64,000 nt of DNA, from contig DASXFV010000038.1 of NCBI GenBank assembly GCA_036489445.1, positions 32,663 through 96,662 of the forward strand. Reading direction: 5' to 3'. The notes beneath the pieces were generated by a model. That model saw only the letters and a list, made by a program, of their open reading frames with translations, ran no database searches and was not told the origin of the DNA. A program made the translations under genes and the position numbers. Position 1 is the stretch's first letter. Each line of letters begins with the position of its first letter. This DNA comes from DAIDKA01 sp036489445. Lineage in GTDB: Bacteria > Pseudomonadota > Gammaproteobacteria > Steroidobacterales > Steroidobacteraceae. This document shows positions 25,862 through 34,721 of the stretch, one piece after another.

Positions 25862-27028
25862 TCAGGCAACGCGGCGCATCACGCCAGTGGCGTCGACGTC
25901 GAATTCGTGACCGCGCCACGTCACCCGTCTGGAGAGGAAGCTCTGACACCAGACTGCGCAGATCAACAGGTCCCGCACCGGCAGCAGCAGAATGTCTGCC
26001 AGCAACGGCCGATTGCTGCGCAGGCGATACACCATGTGCAGGCCAAAGCGCGCCGCCACGGTTACACCAAAGGCGCTCCACGCCACCGGGGGTACAGCTC
26101 CGGCGGCGCCTAGCAGCAGCAGCCCGATGATGGCCAGCAGCAGGCTGAACGTCAGGAAGATCAGCGCCAGACACAGCGGGCGAATGACACGCAGGGTGCG
26201 CATCCAGCGCAATTCATGACGATTGAGAGCGGCAAAATCCGGTTCATCGTGCTGGGCCTGAATCTCGTAAGGGGAGAGCACGATCCGCAGTCCCTGCGCG
26301 CGCACCCGCTCGCCCAGTCGATAATCGTCGGCGAGATGATCCACGAATGCCCGCATGCCGCCGACGGACTCCAGCGTGGTGCGCCGCAGACACAGGGTCT
26401 GACCGGATGCGTAACCCTGATGGCCGAACAGCCACGCCAGCATCACGGACGGGAAGTACCATTCGTTGTTGTACATGGCGCCCAGCCGCGACCATAGACT
26501 TGGTGTGGGCGCGTCCTGCGACAGGCAGGTCACAAGACCGACCTGCTCATCCTGCAACGGTGTGGTGACGGTGGCCAGGTAATCGGCGCCCACCAGGATA
26601 TCGCTGTCCGCGATCAACAATATGGAGTGGCGGGCCTTGGCCAGCATATTGATGAGATTGCTGCTCTTGTTGTTGTGGCCGTGGCGCTGCGGGTTCACCA
26701 CTGTGTCGATCGACAGATCCGGGAACTCCTGCGTCAGACGCGCCACGACCGCCAGGGCCGGGTCAGTGGTATCAAGTGTTCCAAAGACAATCTGGAACTG
26801 CGCATAGTTCTGCTGGCAGAAGGAGCGCAGATGCTCGTACAGCCCGGGTTCCGCGCCGCACAGTGGCTTCAACACGGTCACCGGAGGCTGTGCCGCAGGC
26901 GCCTGGCGCGGGCGCGACACATAGATGCGCCAGGCCAGAGCGGCGCTCAGCGCCACCAGCGAATAGCCCGCTGCGATGCCGAGGCTCGAGTATCCAACCA
27001 CCGCGACAATCAGCTGGGCTACAGTCAT
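25862..27028 (-). CDS. hpnI: Hopanoid biosynthesis glycosyltransferase HpnI
   Basis: A 388-residue family-21-type glycosyltransferase resembling ceramide glucosyltransferase. It has an N-terminal TM, PVTVLKPLCGAEPGLYEHL, the DxD-like LLIADSDIL, HLADDYRLGERV, RHELRWMRTLR (the QxxRW-type motif) and two to three C-terminal TMs. HpnI adds N-acetylglucosamine to bacteriohopanetetrol at the cytoplasmic membrane. It lies between hpnJ (12 bp upstream) and hpnL (12 bp downstream). The deacetylase hpnK, expected next in the pathway, is not in this cluster. Confidence 0.88.
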   Translation of the reverse strand: MTVAQLIVAVVGYSSLGIAAGYSLVALSAALAWRIYVSRPRQAPAAQPPVTVLKPLCGAEPGLYEHLRSFCQQNYAQFQIVFGTLDTTDPALAVVARLTQEFPDLSIDTVVNPQRHGHNNKSSNLINMLAKARHSILLIADSDILVGADYLATVTTPLQDEQVGLVTCLSQDAPTPSLWSRLGAMYNNEWYFPSVMLAWLFGHQGYASGQTLCLRRTTLESVGGMRAFVDHLADDYRLGERVRAQGLRIVLSPYEIQAQHDEPDFAALNRHELRWMRTLRVIRPLCLALIFLTFSLLLAIIGLLLLGAAGAVPPVAWSAFGVTVAARFGLHMVYRLRSNRPLLADILLLPVRDLLICAVWCQSFLSRRVTWRGHEFDVDATGVMRRVA

Positions 27029-27040
27029 GGTCGCTCTTGC

Positions 27041-28498
27041 TCATGCCTGGTGTGCCCGCAGGAAGCGGAAGAACTCGACGCCCTCGCGCAGGCGGCGCTT
27101 CATCATCTCCCAGCTGCCGAGCATCTCGCGCACGATCTCCCAGATCTTTCCGGGGCGGAAGTAGAAGCGCTTGTAGAACACTTCCATGCTGTGAAAGATC
27201 TGTTCCTTGGACAGGTGCGGATAGCTGATGGCCGCCAGCTGCACGCCATGATCATTGACCAGATTCACCGCCTCATTTTCCTGCAGCCAGCCATTCTCCA
27301 CCGCCTGTCGGTACAAGGTGGTGCCCGGATAGGGCGCGGCGAGTGATACCTGGATGGTGTGCGGATTGATCTCTTTGGCGAAGTTGATGGTCTTTTCGAT
27401 GGTCTCGGTGGTTTCGCCCGGCAGCCCCAGGATGAAGGTGCCATGGATGAGGATGCCGAGCTTGCGGCAGTCTTCGGTGAAACGCCGCGCGATGTCGGTA
27501 CGCAGGCCCTTCTTGATGTTCAGCAGAATCTGATCGTCCCCGGACTCATAGCCCACGAGCAGCAGGCGCAGCCCGTTCTCCTTCATGACCTTCAGAGTCT
27601 TGAACGGAACATTGGCTTTGGCGTTACAGCTCCAGGTCATGCCCAGCTCCCCCATGCCCTTGGCGATCGCTTCGACGCGTGGCAGGTTGGAGGTATCCGT
27701 GAAGGTGTCATCATCAAACATGATCTCCTTCACGTCCGGCATGTTGTCCTTGATCCAGCGAACTTCTGCGATGACGTTCGCGGCGGATCGCACGCGATAG
27801 CGATGACCGCCCACGGTCTGTGGCCAGAGGCAGAACGTGCACTTCGAACGGCAGCCGCGGCCGGTGTAGAAGCTGACGTACGGATGCTTCAGGTAGCCAA
27901 TGAAGTAATTGCGGATGGTGAGGTCCCGCTGATACACCGGAGCGACGAACGGCAGTTCGTCCATGTTTTCGAGGATCGCGCGCGGCAGGTTGTGGACGAT
28001 GCGGCCGTCTGCATTGCGATACGACAGTCCTTTGATGTCCTGGATCGGCGCACCCGCGGCGACTTCCTGGCAGGTGTAGTCAAATTCTTCGCGGCAGACG
28101 AAATCGATGGCGGTGGTGGCTTTGAGCGAACCTTCCGGGTCGACCATGGGCTTGGCGCCCACCAGGCCGACGCGCACCTGCGGGTTGTCTTGTTTGAGCA
28201 GTTCAGCGAAGCGCGCATCGGTGGGGAACGAGGGGGTACTGGTGTGCATGATGACCAGGTCGTAATCGCGTGCAATCCTGCGGGTCTGCTCAACCGTCAG
28301 CTCATCGGCAGGAGCATCCACCACCCGGGAATTCGGCACCAGAGCGGCCGGTTGCGCCAGCCATGTCGGGAACCAGAAAGACTTGATCTCACGCTTGGCC
28401 TGGTAGCGCGAACCTGCGCCGCCATCGAAGCCTTCAAACGACGGGGCCTGGAGAAACAGAGTCTTGAGAGATTTTAGGGGCTGGGACTCAGGAATCAT
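27041..28498 (-). CDS. hpnJ: Hopanoid radical SAM protein HpnJ
   Basis: A 485-residue B12-binding radical SAM enzyme. An N-terminal cobalamin-type domain (LFLQAPSFEGFDGGAGSRYQ) precedes the [4Fe-4S] motif GRGCRSKCTFC and IMFDDDTFTDTSNLPRVEAI. HpnJ performs the ring contraction that converts the glucosaminyl group of bacteriohopanetetrol into the cyclitol ether. ATG 28498 is preceded by GGAAGA; two more upstream ATGs are in frame but lack a good site. It heads the hpnJ-hpnI-hpnL-mutM-alkA-like string. Squalene-hopene cyclase and hpnH/hpnG must be elsewhere. Confidence 0.93.
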   Translation of the reverse strand: MIPESQPLKSLKTLFLQAPSFEGFDGGAGSRYQAKREIKSFWFPTWLAQPAALVPNSRVVDAPADELTVEQTRRIARDYDLVIMHTSTPSFPTDARFAELLKQDNPQVRVGLVGAKPMVDPEGSLKATTAIDFVCREEFDYTCQEVAAGAPIQDIKGLSYRNADGRIVHNLPRAILENMDELPFVAPVYQRDLTIRNYFIGYLKHPYVSFYTGRGCRSKCTFCLWPQTVGGHRYRVRSAANVIAEVRWIKDNMPDVKEIMFDDDTFTDTSNLPRVEAIAKGMGELGMTWSCNAKANVPFKTLKVMKENGLRLLLVGYESGDDQILLNIKKGLRTDIARRFTEDCRKLGILIHGTFILGLPGETTETIEKTINFAKEINPHTIQVSLAAPYPGTTLYRQAVENGWLQENEAVNLVNDHGVQLAAISYPHLSKEQIFHSMEVFYKRFYFRPGKIWEIVREMLGSWEMMKRRLREGVEFFRFLRAHQA

Positions 28499-28779
28499 TG
28501 GATCTTCCATGCGCAACATCGAGGCCGATGATGACGCGGGCATGTTTAAAAATGAAGTCAGATGTCCAACTATACTTTACACGATAGAGTTCAGTCGCAT
28601 CTCCACGAACATATCTGCTGAATTGATGTTCCGAAGGGCTAAGTCCACGTTCCCTTGGAAGGGTCACGAAAGCCTCCGGTGCAGCCAGACATACCGCCAG
28701 GGCAGGGCGCTTCTGGGCCCGGTGGCTGAAGTGTTACTCTTGTGCCATTGCAGTGCAAACTAAACTATAAGGCACCCGC

Positions 28780-29700
28780 GTGCGACTCCATCCAACCGGC
28801 AAATTCGATAACCACGCAGCCCCGTACCAGCACATCCAGGTGCTGCCGCTCGCTGCTTCCATGGGCGCTGAAATATGTGGGGTGCAGGCAGCGGAGGTGA
28901 CGGACGCGCAGTTTGAGGAAATCCGCCACGCGTTGTTCCGCCACAAGATGATCTACCTGCGCGGTCAACGGCTCACGCATGAATCGCATGCGGCCTTCAG
29001 CTTGCGCTTCGGGCCCTTTGCCGAGGATGCCTACACCCAGGGTGTGCCGGGGCACCGCAACGTGCATCCGCTGATCAAGGAGGCGGATGATCCTTCAAAG
29101 ATGGTGTTCGGTGAAGGCTGGCACACCGATTCGCCGTTTTTGCCAGAGCCGCCCGCCATCACGTCGCTGCGCTCGGTGCAGATTCCGCCTTTTGGTGGCG
29201 ATACCACCTGGGCCAATTCAGCCCTGGCCTACACGAATCTGAGTGACACCTATCGTCGCCTGATTGCCGACCTCAAGGTGCATTTCTCCCTGCGGGATGT
29301 GTTGCGATCGGCGCAGGAGGCGGTCCAGGTGAGCGACAGTCCCATCGGGCAGCTGGCGGCGACGCGCGGTGAAAAGCTGTCCGAAAGCCTGGTGCGCAAG
29401 ATCAATGGTAATTACCACCCGCTGGTGCGCACGCATCCTGTTACCGGTGAGAAGGCGTTGTATGTGGATCCGTCCTATGGAATCGGCATCGAAGGCATGC
29501 ACCCCGAGGAATCGGCGCCCATTCTCAAATACCTGACGGACCATCTCACCCAGCCGGTCTTCGCCTGCCGCCTGCGCTGGGAGACCCAGATGCTTGCGCT
29601 GTGGGACAACCGGCTGTGCGTGCATCAGGCGTACAACGACTACCCGGGTTATCGCCGGGAGTTGTACCGGACGACGGTGCGCGGGGAAAAGCCGGCCTGA
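28780..29700 (+). CDS. TauD/TfdA-family 2-oxoglutarate-dependent dioxygenase
   Basis: A 306-residue Fe(II)/2-oxoglutarate dioxygenase with facial-triad ligands His115 and Asp117 (GWHTDSPF) and distal His282 (LCVHQAYND); the 2-OG arginine is in ELYRTTVRG. The family includes taurine and 2,4-D dioxygenases, but the substrate is not predictable here and no sulfonate transporter is adjacent. Start is GTG 28780 with AAGG upstream. It is divergent from hpnJ across a 281-bp gap that holds nothing else I can identify. Confidence 0.88.
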   Translation: MRLHPTGKFDNHAAPYQHIQVLPLAASMGAEICGVQAAEVTDAQFEEIRHALFRHKMIYLRGQRLTHESHAAFSLRFGPFAEDAYTQGVPGHRNVHPLIKEADDPSKMVFGEGWHTDSPFLPEPPAITSLRSVQIPPFGGDTTWANSALAYTNLSDTYRRLIADLKVHFSLRDVLRSAQEAVQVSDSPIGQLAATRGEKLSESLVRKINGNYHPLVRTHPVTGEKALYVDPSYGIGIEGMHPEESAPILKYLTDHLTQPVFACRLRWETQMLALWDNRLCVHQAYNDYPGYRRELYRTTVRGEKPA

Positions 29701-29706
29701 AACAAA

Positions 29707-29728
29707 AGGCCCGGTCGCTCCCGGGCCT
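29707..29728. terminator. Bidirectional intrinsic terminator between dioxygenase gene and rpmG
   Basis: Perfect 8-bp stem AGGCCCGG/CCGGGCCT with a 6-nt loop. The T-rich flank (ttttgttt) is on the minus-strand side, so it best serves the rpmB-rpmG transcript; it also lies 6 bp after the dioxygenase stop. Confidence 0.7.
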
Positions 29729-29757
29729 GTTGCGGTTCGCGAATCCTGGACGGGCTG

Positions 29758-29913
29758 CTACTTGATCTTGGTCTCTTTATAAGAGACGTGCTTGCGGACC
29801 ACGGGGTCAAACTTCTTCACCTCGAGCTTGTCCGGGTGCAGACGCTTGTTCTTGGTGGTGACGTAGAAGTGACCGGATCCGGCCGATGACAACAGTTTGA
29901 TCTTCTCGCGCAT
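29758..29913 (-). CDS. rpmG: 50S ribosomal protein L33
   Basis: A 51-residue protein beginning MREKIKLLSSAGSGHFYVTT and ending VSYKETKIK, the standard bacterial L33 length and sequence. It lacks the zinc-binding cysteines of the C+ form. GGAGAG precedes the ATG. It is the second gene of the rpmB-rpmG operon (30-bp gap) and is followed by the terminator at 29707-29728. Confidence 0.97.
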   Translation of the reverse strand: MREKIKLLSSAGSGHFYVTTKNKRLHPDKLEVKKFDPVVRKHVSYKETKIK

Positions 29914-29943
29914 GACTGGCTCTCCGTTGGCTGTGCAGAAGAA

Positions 29944-30180
29944 TCAGATCTTCTCGCCCTGCTCACGCAGTTCGGCAACGATCACATCGATGCCCTTTTT
30001 CTCAATGGTGCGCAGACCATGGATGGACACGCGCAGCGACACCCAGCGCTTCTCCGACTCGAGCCAGAAACGCTGGCGGTGCAGGTTCGGCAGGAAGCGG
30101 CGCCGTACCCGGTTGTTCGCGTGCGATACGCTATTCCCCGTGGCGGGGCCCTTGCCAGTGATCGCGCAGACGCGGGACAT
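29944..30180 (-). CDS. rpmB: 50S ribosomal protein L28
   Basis: A 78-residue protein beginning MSRVCAITGKGPATGNSVSH and containing RRFLPNLHRQRFW, the canonical L28 sequence and length. ATG 30180 is chosen; an in-frame start seven codons upstream is not conserved. It has its own promoter about 60 nt upstream and is followed by rpmG. Confidence 0.97.
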   Translation of the reverse strand: MSRVCAITGKGPATGNSVSHANNRVRRRFLPNLHRQRFWLESEKRWVSLRVSIHGLRTIEKKGIDVIVAELREQGEKI

Positions 30181-30248
30181 AAACTTAACCTTTAGGATCA
30201 ATTAGTTACGGAACGCCGGATGTTCCGGACAGCCCGCTGGGGCCGAGC

Positions 30249-30277
30249 TTTATACCAGCCGGAAGGGCTTCCCGCAA
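30249..30277 (-). promoter_or_regulatory. rpmB-rpmG promoter
   Basis: On the minus strand TTGCGG (30277-30272) and TATAAA (30254-30249) are separated by exactly 17 bp, a strong sigma-70 pair. The predicted start near 30242 leaves a leader of about 60 nt before rpmB. Confidence 0.8.
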
Positions 30278-30328
30278 GGCGTAGAACCGCCTTGCCGCCC
30301 AGCAGGTGGGCATCCTATAGCAAATCGT

Positions 30329-31342
30329 TCAACCGATGATGTCGCGAGTGGATGTTACGAGAATGCATGTACAGCCCGTCTCGCTCCACACGCGCTTGTC
30401 GGTAGTTCCGGGCTCGCTGCGGTTGTAATCGCCTCGATGCAGCTTACGCTCGTCGATCCAAAGCTCGCCCTGCAGCAAGTGCAGGGTTTCCACGCCGGTA
30501 TGCATGTGGGGCGGATATTCGGCACCAGGTGCGAGACGCACCAGCATGCTGATGCGTTCGCGCTGCGTCTCGGTCGCAAGTATTCTGCAATATATGCCCG
30601 GGGCCGGCTGTTCCCACTCTGCCTCATGCTCAGGAACGGTCGCCTTCACCAAGGGCGCGTCATCTCGGTCTGGGGTAATTCGTGCTGTGATTCGGCTCCA
30701 AAGTGATGCCGCGAAAGGCAGCGAATCTGACGACCCATCGACCATCACTTCGAAAACTTGAGTAGCAGCCGGCGAATCGCTCTTTCTCGGATCATCCCCA
30801 TGCGCTCCTTCGAGTGCCCTTGAGCGCGCCTGGTTCATGATCCACCCGACTACCGTGTCATCCAGTGGCTCGAACGTGCCCGAGCGTTGCCACAAGTCCT
30901 CGAACACGTTGACGGCCAATTCCTCCGTAGCGAACCAGTCATTGGTGATTCCCATGATCAAGGTAATGATCAGGCGATGTGTCCACATATATAGGGTCCG
31001 AAACGCGTTTTGATCTCGCTCCGCGACGCCGCGGACCAAAGCGACCCATTGCGCCTCGGATGTTCCGTCCCTGGCCTTATCGGCGTACAGCAGATCCCCC
31101 AGCGTCGACCTCTTCAGATCCCGTCGCGCCACGCGCATGGCCATCCGCTCGAACAGCAGAGCCAACCGCTCAAATTCGGTACGCCCTTCAGAGGACGTGG
31201 CGTCGCGCGTATGTGCCCACAGAACGGCGGCGCGCCTGATGAGTACCTGCATGTCGCTCACTGGCGAACGCGGCTGTTTTTCGTCGGATGGCAACTGAGG
31301 AAGTCCGAATGAAGAGACCTCAACGACTACCCAGCGAAGCAT
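30329..31342 (-). CDS. Sigma-70 region-2-like protein fused to a ChrR-type cupin
   Basis: The central part (DQNAFRTLYMWTHRLIITLI and TEELAVNVFEDLWQR, WIMNQARSRAL) looks like ECF sigma-factor region 2. The C-terminus is a cupin with PPHMHTGVETLHLLQGELW and an ending like the ChrR anti-sigma cupin. Sigma region 4, needed for -35 recognition, is not visible; about 70 residues of linker occupy its place. The product may be a self-contained sensor-regulator or a sequestering protein. Start is uncertain (ATG 31342, or ATG 31252). It is inserted between rpmB and radC, which are adjacent in enterobacteria. Confidence 0.7.
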   Translation of the reverse strand: MLRWVVVEVSSFGLPQLPSDEKQPRSPVSDMQVLIRRAAVLWAHTRDATSSEGRTEFERLALLFERMAMRVARRDLKRSTLGDLLYADKARDGTSEAQWVALVRGVAERDQNAFRTLYMWTHRLIITLIMGITNDWFATEELAVNVFEDLWQRSGTFEPLDDTVVGWIMNQARSRALEGAHGDDPRKSDSPAATQVFEVMVDGSSDSLPFAASLWSRITARITPDRDDAPLVKATVPEHEAEWEQPAPGIYCRILATETQRERISMLVRLAPGAEYPPHMHTGVETLHLLQGELWIDERKLHRGDYNRSEPGTTDKRVWSETGCTCILVTSTRDIIG

Positions 31343-31482
31343 AACAGCAGTGGTCCGCAACGGTGCCAGAATGGTCCTACGGCGATAAGCGCCGTGGTCC
31401 TACGGATTTACGAGTCGCTCTCAGTCACACAAGCTGCTGCGGTGCAGTTTCCTCCCGCGGCAGGAGCGAGATACTCCACATT

Positions 31483-32061
31483 TTAGAGAAGTCCCCGTTC
31501 GCAGAGCGAAACCGCCTCCCCGCCGGCGATGATGAGATGGTCGAGCACCCGGATGTCGACCAGTCCCAGCGCTTCCTTCAGCCGCTGCGTGATCAGTTCA
31601 TCCGCCGCACTCGGCTCAGCAATCCCGGAAGGGTGTGGATGCGCGAGGATGATCGCCGCGGCATTACGGGCTAGAGCAAGTTTCACCACTTCTCGCGGAT
31701 GCACGCTTGCCCCATCGATCGTGCCGCGAAAGAGTTCCACGTACTCGATGAGCCGATGACGCGTGTCGAGCAGCAGGACGGCGAACACTTCATGTTCGAG
31801 TGCCCCGAGCTTGGTCGTCAGGAAATCGCGTACAGCGCTCGGTGAGTCGAGCGGTGCGCCACGCCGGACACGGCGCGTCATCAGTTGCCGCGAGGCGGCG
31901 ATCACCTCTGTCGCAGTTGCCAGCCGCAGTTCGTCGCAATCTCCCCGGATCCACAGCCGCCGTGCTGGATCCAGCCGCGGGATCTCAGCCTCGAATAGCG
32001 GGCCGCTATCCTCGTCCTGGCCTGCCTGGAGCGGCAGGCGGCGTTGCATGGGCGCCCTCAT
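31483..32061 (-). CDS. radC: RadC-family JAMM/MPN+ protein
   Basis: A 192-residue RadC. The metalloprotease-like motif is intact: Glu in the LFRGTIDGASVHPREVVKLA region, then HPHPSG and the Asp of PSAADELITQ. It ends with LDHLIIAGGE. The N-terminal helix-hairpin-helix of long RadC proteins is reduced. The cellular role of RadC is unsettled despite its name. ATG 32061 has GGGAG about 8 nt upstream. It is divergent from coaBC, matching the E. coli radC/coaBC arrangement. Confidence 0.93.
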   Translation of the reverse strand: MRAPMQRRLPLQAGQDEDSGPLFEAEIPRLDPARRLWIRGDCDELRLATATEVIAASRQLMTRRVRRGAPLDSPSAVRDFLTTKLGALEHEVFAVLLLDTRHRLIEYVELFRGTIDGASVHPREVVKLALARNAAAIILAHPHPSGIAEPSAADELITQRLKEALGLVDIRVLDHLIIAGGEAVSLCERGLL

Positions 32062-32274
32062 GGCGCTGTACTCCCATCCAGTGCGTGTCCCGCGCCGGGA
32101 AGCGTGGGTCCGAATCGGAGCTTTTCACGCGGCCGCTCGGAAGGCAGCCAGTTGTGGATCGACATGACCGCAGTGTCTGGTGCGAACCGACATGCGACCA
32201 GCTTCTAATCGGGTGTAGATATCGTTATTTGCAGCCCGCCAGGACGGAACGGATAATGCCCCTCAAGAGGGTCT

Positions 32275-33519
32275 ATGCACGGCAAACACATCCTGCTCGG
32301 CGTCACTGGCGGCATTGCCGCCTATAAGAGTGCGGACCTGGTGCGTCGCCTGCGTGAGCGGGGAGCCGAGGTGCAGGTGGTGATGACGGATGGTGCCCGT
32401 GAGTTCGTGACACCCATGACCTTCCAGGCACTGTCCGGCCGACCGGTGCGCACTGACTTGTGGGATCCGGCGGCCGAAGCCTCCATGGGCCATATCGAGC
32501 TGGCCCGCTGGGCAGATCTGGTGTTGATCGCGCCAGCCAGCGCGGATTTCCTGGCGCGCCTCGCGGGCGGGCGCGCCGATGATCTGCTGGCCACCACCTG
32601 TCTGGCGACCGCTGCCCCCCTCGCGCTGGCGCCGGCCATGAATCATCAGATGTGGGCGAATCCTGCGACCCAGGCCAACGTGGCCTTGCTGAAGGAGCGC
32701 GGAGTCCATGTCTTCGGTCCCGGCACGGGCGATCAGGCGTGCGGGGAAGTCGGCGCGGGACGCATGCTGGAACCCACGGAACTGGCCGCGCTCGCGGACT
32801 CCACCCTGGTGCCCAGCGGTGTGTTGAGCGGCCGGCGCGTGGTGATCACCGCCGGTCCGACCCGCGAACCGATCGATCCGGTGCGTTTCATCAGCAATCG
32901 CAGTTCCGGGAAGATGGGTTTTGCCGTCGCCCAAGCGGCGCGCGAGGCCGGGGCGCAGGTGGTGATGATCTGTGGTCCGGTGTCGCTGCCCACCCCGGCC
33001 GGCGTCCGGCGCATCGATGTGGAGAGCGCCGCGGACATGCTGGCAGCCGTTCAGGAGCAGGTTCAACCCGCGGACATCTTCATCTCCACGGCGGCGGTGG
33101 CCGACTATCGTCCCGCACAGGCTGCGACCCATAAGATCAAGAAGACCGAGGAAAGCCTGGCACTGCAGATGGCCCGAACGACGGACATCATCGGCACGCT
33201 GGCCGCCAGCCCGATGCGCCCGGTATTTGTGGTGGGATTCGCGGCCGAGACGGATACCGTGGAGCAGAACGCGCGTTCCAAGATGCTGCGCAAGAACCTG
33301 GACATGATCGCCGGCAACGAGGTGGGTCATGACAAGGCTTTCGACTGCGCCGACAACGAACTGATTGTGCTTTGGCGCAATGGCCGCAAGCTCCTGCCGC
33401 GCAATACCAAGACGCAACTGGCGCGCGAACTGATCGACCTCATTGCCACGGTGCTTGCCGAACGTCAGGCTGATGCGGCCCGTTTGGCCTCCCTGCAGGC
33501 CGCTGCCACCAAAGGCTGA
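32275..33519 (+). CDS. coaBC: Bifunctional phosphopantothenoylcysteine decarboxylase / phosphopantothenate-cysteine ligase
   Basis: A 414-residue fusion. The N-terminal flavin decarboxylase has GVTGGIAAYKSADLVRRL, PAMNHQMW and the catalytic-loop Cys in GDQACGEVG. The C-terminal CTP-dependent ligase begins RRVVITAGPTREPIDPVRF with SNRSSGKMG and ends near KTQLARELIDLI. It performs steps two and three of CoA synthesis. It is followed 2 bp later by dut, the classical dfp-dut pairing, and complements coaD in the same window. Confidence 0.97.
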   Translation: MHGKHILLGVTGGIAAYKSADLVRRLRERGAEVQVVMTDGAREFVTPMTFQALSGRPVRTDLWDPAAEASMGHIELARWADLVLIAPASADFLARLAGGRADDLLATTCLATAAPLALAPAMNHQMWANPATQANVALLKERGVHVFGPGTGDQACGEVGAGRMLEPTELAALADSTLVPSGVLSGRRVVITAGPTREPIDPVRFISNRSSGKMGFAVAQAAREAGAQVVMICGPVSLPTPAGVRRIDVESAADMLAAVQEQVQPADIFISTAAVADYRPAQAATHKIKKTEESLALQMARTTDIIGTLAASPMRPVFVVGFAAETDTVEQNARSKMLRKNLDMIAGNEVGHDKAFDCADNELIVLWRNGRKLLPRNTKTQLARELIDLIATVLAERQADAARLASLQAAATKG

Positions 33520-33521
33520 CC

Positions 33522-33995
33522 ATGGATGTGACGCCTCGCAAGCACCCGCTGCAGGTGCGCATTCTCGATGCGCGCGTGGGTCGGGATTTTCCGCTGCCGG
33601 CGTACGCCACCCAGGGCTCCGCCGGCATGGATCTGCGCGCCTGCCTGGACGCTCCGTTGCTGCTGGCGCCGGGACAGACACAGCTGATTGCCACCGGCTT
33701 GGCCATTCACATCGATGACCCGGGCCTGGCCGCCATTATTCTGCCGCGTTCGGGGTTGGGCCATAAGCATGGCATCGTGCTGGGCAACCTGGTGGGTCTG
33801 ATCGACTCGGATTATCAGGGGCAGGTGATGGTCTCGATGTGGAACCGCGGCCCCACCGCTTTCACCATCGAACCGGGCGAGCGCATTGCGCAGCTGCTGG
33901 TGATCCCGGTGGTGCAGGTGGAGCTTACGGTGGTCGATGATTTTACGACCAGCGCCCGCGGGGCGGGCGGTTTCGGGCATTCCGGGCGCGGCTGA
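33522..33995 (+). CDS. dut: Deoxyuridine 5'-triphosphate nucleotidohydrolase
   Basis: A 157-residue trimeric dUTPase with its five motifs: GSAGMDLRA, PRSGLG, GNLVGLIDSDYQG, GERIAQL and the C-terminal P-loop-like RGAGGFGHSG. It hydrolyses dUTP to dUMP and pyrophosphate, keeping uracil out of DNA and feeding thymidylate synthesis. It overlaps nothing but follows coaBC by 2 bp and must be co-transcribed with it. Confidence 0.97.
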   Translation: MDVTPRKHPLQVRILDARVGRDFPLPAYATQGSAGMDLRACLDAPLLLAPGQTQLIATGLAIHIDDPGLAAIILPRSGLGHKHGIVLGNLVGLIDSDYQGQVMVSMWNRGPTAFTIEPGERIAQLLVIPVVQVELTVVDDFTTSARGAGGFGHSGRG

Positions 33996-34008
33996 CCCGG
34001 CGCTCCGA

Positions 34009-34650
34009 TCAGTGCGCAACCGCCTGGGCGGCACGCAATTCCTTGTAGCGGTCGATGTCCGCCTGGAACTGGACCTGAGTCTTGGTTTCTTCGTCCTGGC
34101 TGGAGTTCAAGGCTGCCTTCTGGGTGCGCATGTCATTGATGGTATGCACCATCTGCTCGGCCAGATCGTCAGGCATGCGCCGCGCGTCGGCGCGGGGGCT
34201 GTAGGGCCTGAAGTTCTGCGCCCGGACCTGCAGCGAGGACAGCCGATCGCCCAGGGAGGCGATATATTGCTCGGCGGCCAGGCGCTGACCCTTGATTTGC
34301 AGCAGCCGCTCGTCCCGCAACTGTTCGATGTCCTTGACCGAGGTGTAAGTGGCGAGCAGGAAGCCGTCATGCTGTTTCTGTCGCGCCAACTGCTCTGCGG
34401 CAGCGTTCTCGGTGGCCAATTCCGCGGCGGACTTGGGGGCATCCCTGTGGCCGATGGCCACGCCCTCCTTGTTGAGCACGGTGCTTTCTTTCTGGGCGTA
34501 CTGCGGCGGGATGCTATCCCCATAATGAACGACGCCCTGATCGTCCACCCACTTGTAGGTGGCCGGGGCCGCGGCCCACACGGCGGCACTGCCGGCGCAC
34601 AGGCACAGCAGGGCCAGACTCAAGGTTGCGGCACGGGGGGATCTTGGCAT
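34009..34650 (-). CDS. Exported DUF4124 domain protein
   Basis: A 213-residue protein with a signal peptide (cleavage near AVWAAAPA) followed by the DUF4124 motif YKWVDDQGVVHYGDSIPP (residues 32-49). A long charged helical region with heptad character follows (ATENAAAEQLARQKQHDGF onward), probably coiled coil. The function of DUF4124 is unknown; it is common in Gammaproteobacteria. It converges on dut with a 13-bp gap. Confidence 0.85.
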   Translation of the reverse strand: MPRSPRAATLSLALLCLCAGSAAVWAAAPATYKWVDDQGVVHYGDSIPPQYAQKESTVLNKEGVAIGHRDAPKSAAELATENAAAEQLARQKQHDGFLLATYTSVKDIEQLRDERLLQIKGQRLAAEQYIASLGDRLSSLQVRAQNFRPYSPRADARRMPDDLAEQMVHTINDMRTQKAALNSSQDEETKTQVQFQADIDRYKELRAAQAVAH

Positions 34651-34721
34651 GGTGTCAGAGGTGTCGGACTCGTATCGGCTTGCCGCGCATCATGTCCCGG
34701 TCGTATCCGACGCCGCAAGTG

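Noticed and set aside
31483..32061. RadC as a mobile-element marker
   Set aside because: Although radC often occurs on islands, here it sits divergent from coaBC-dut, its normal chromosomal place.
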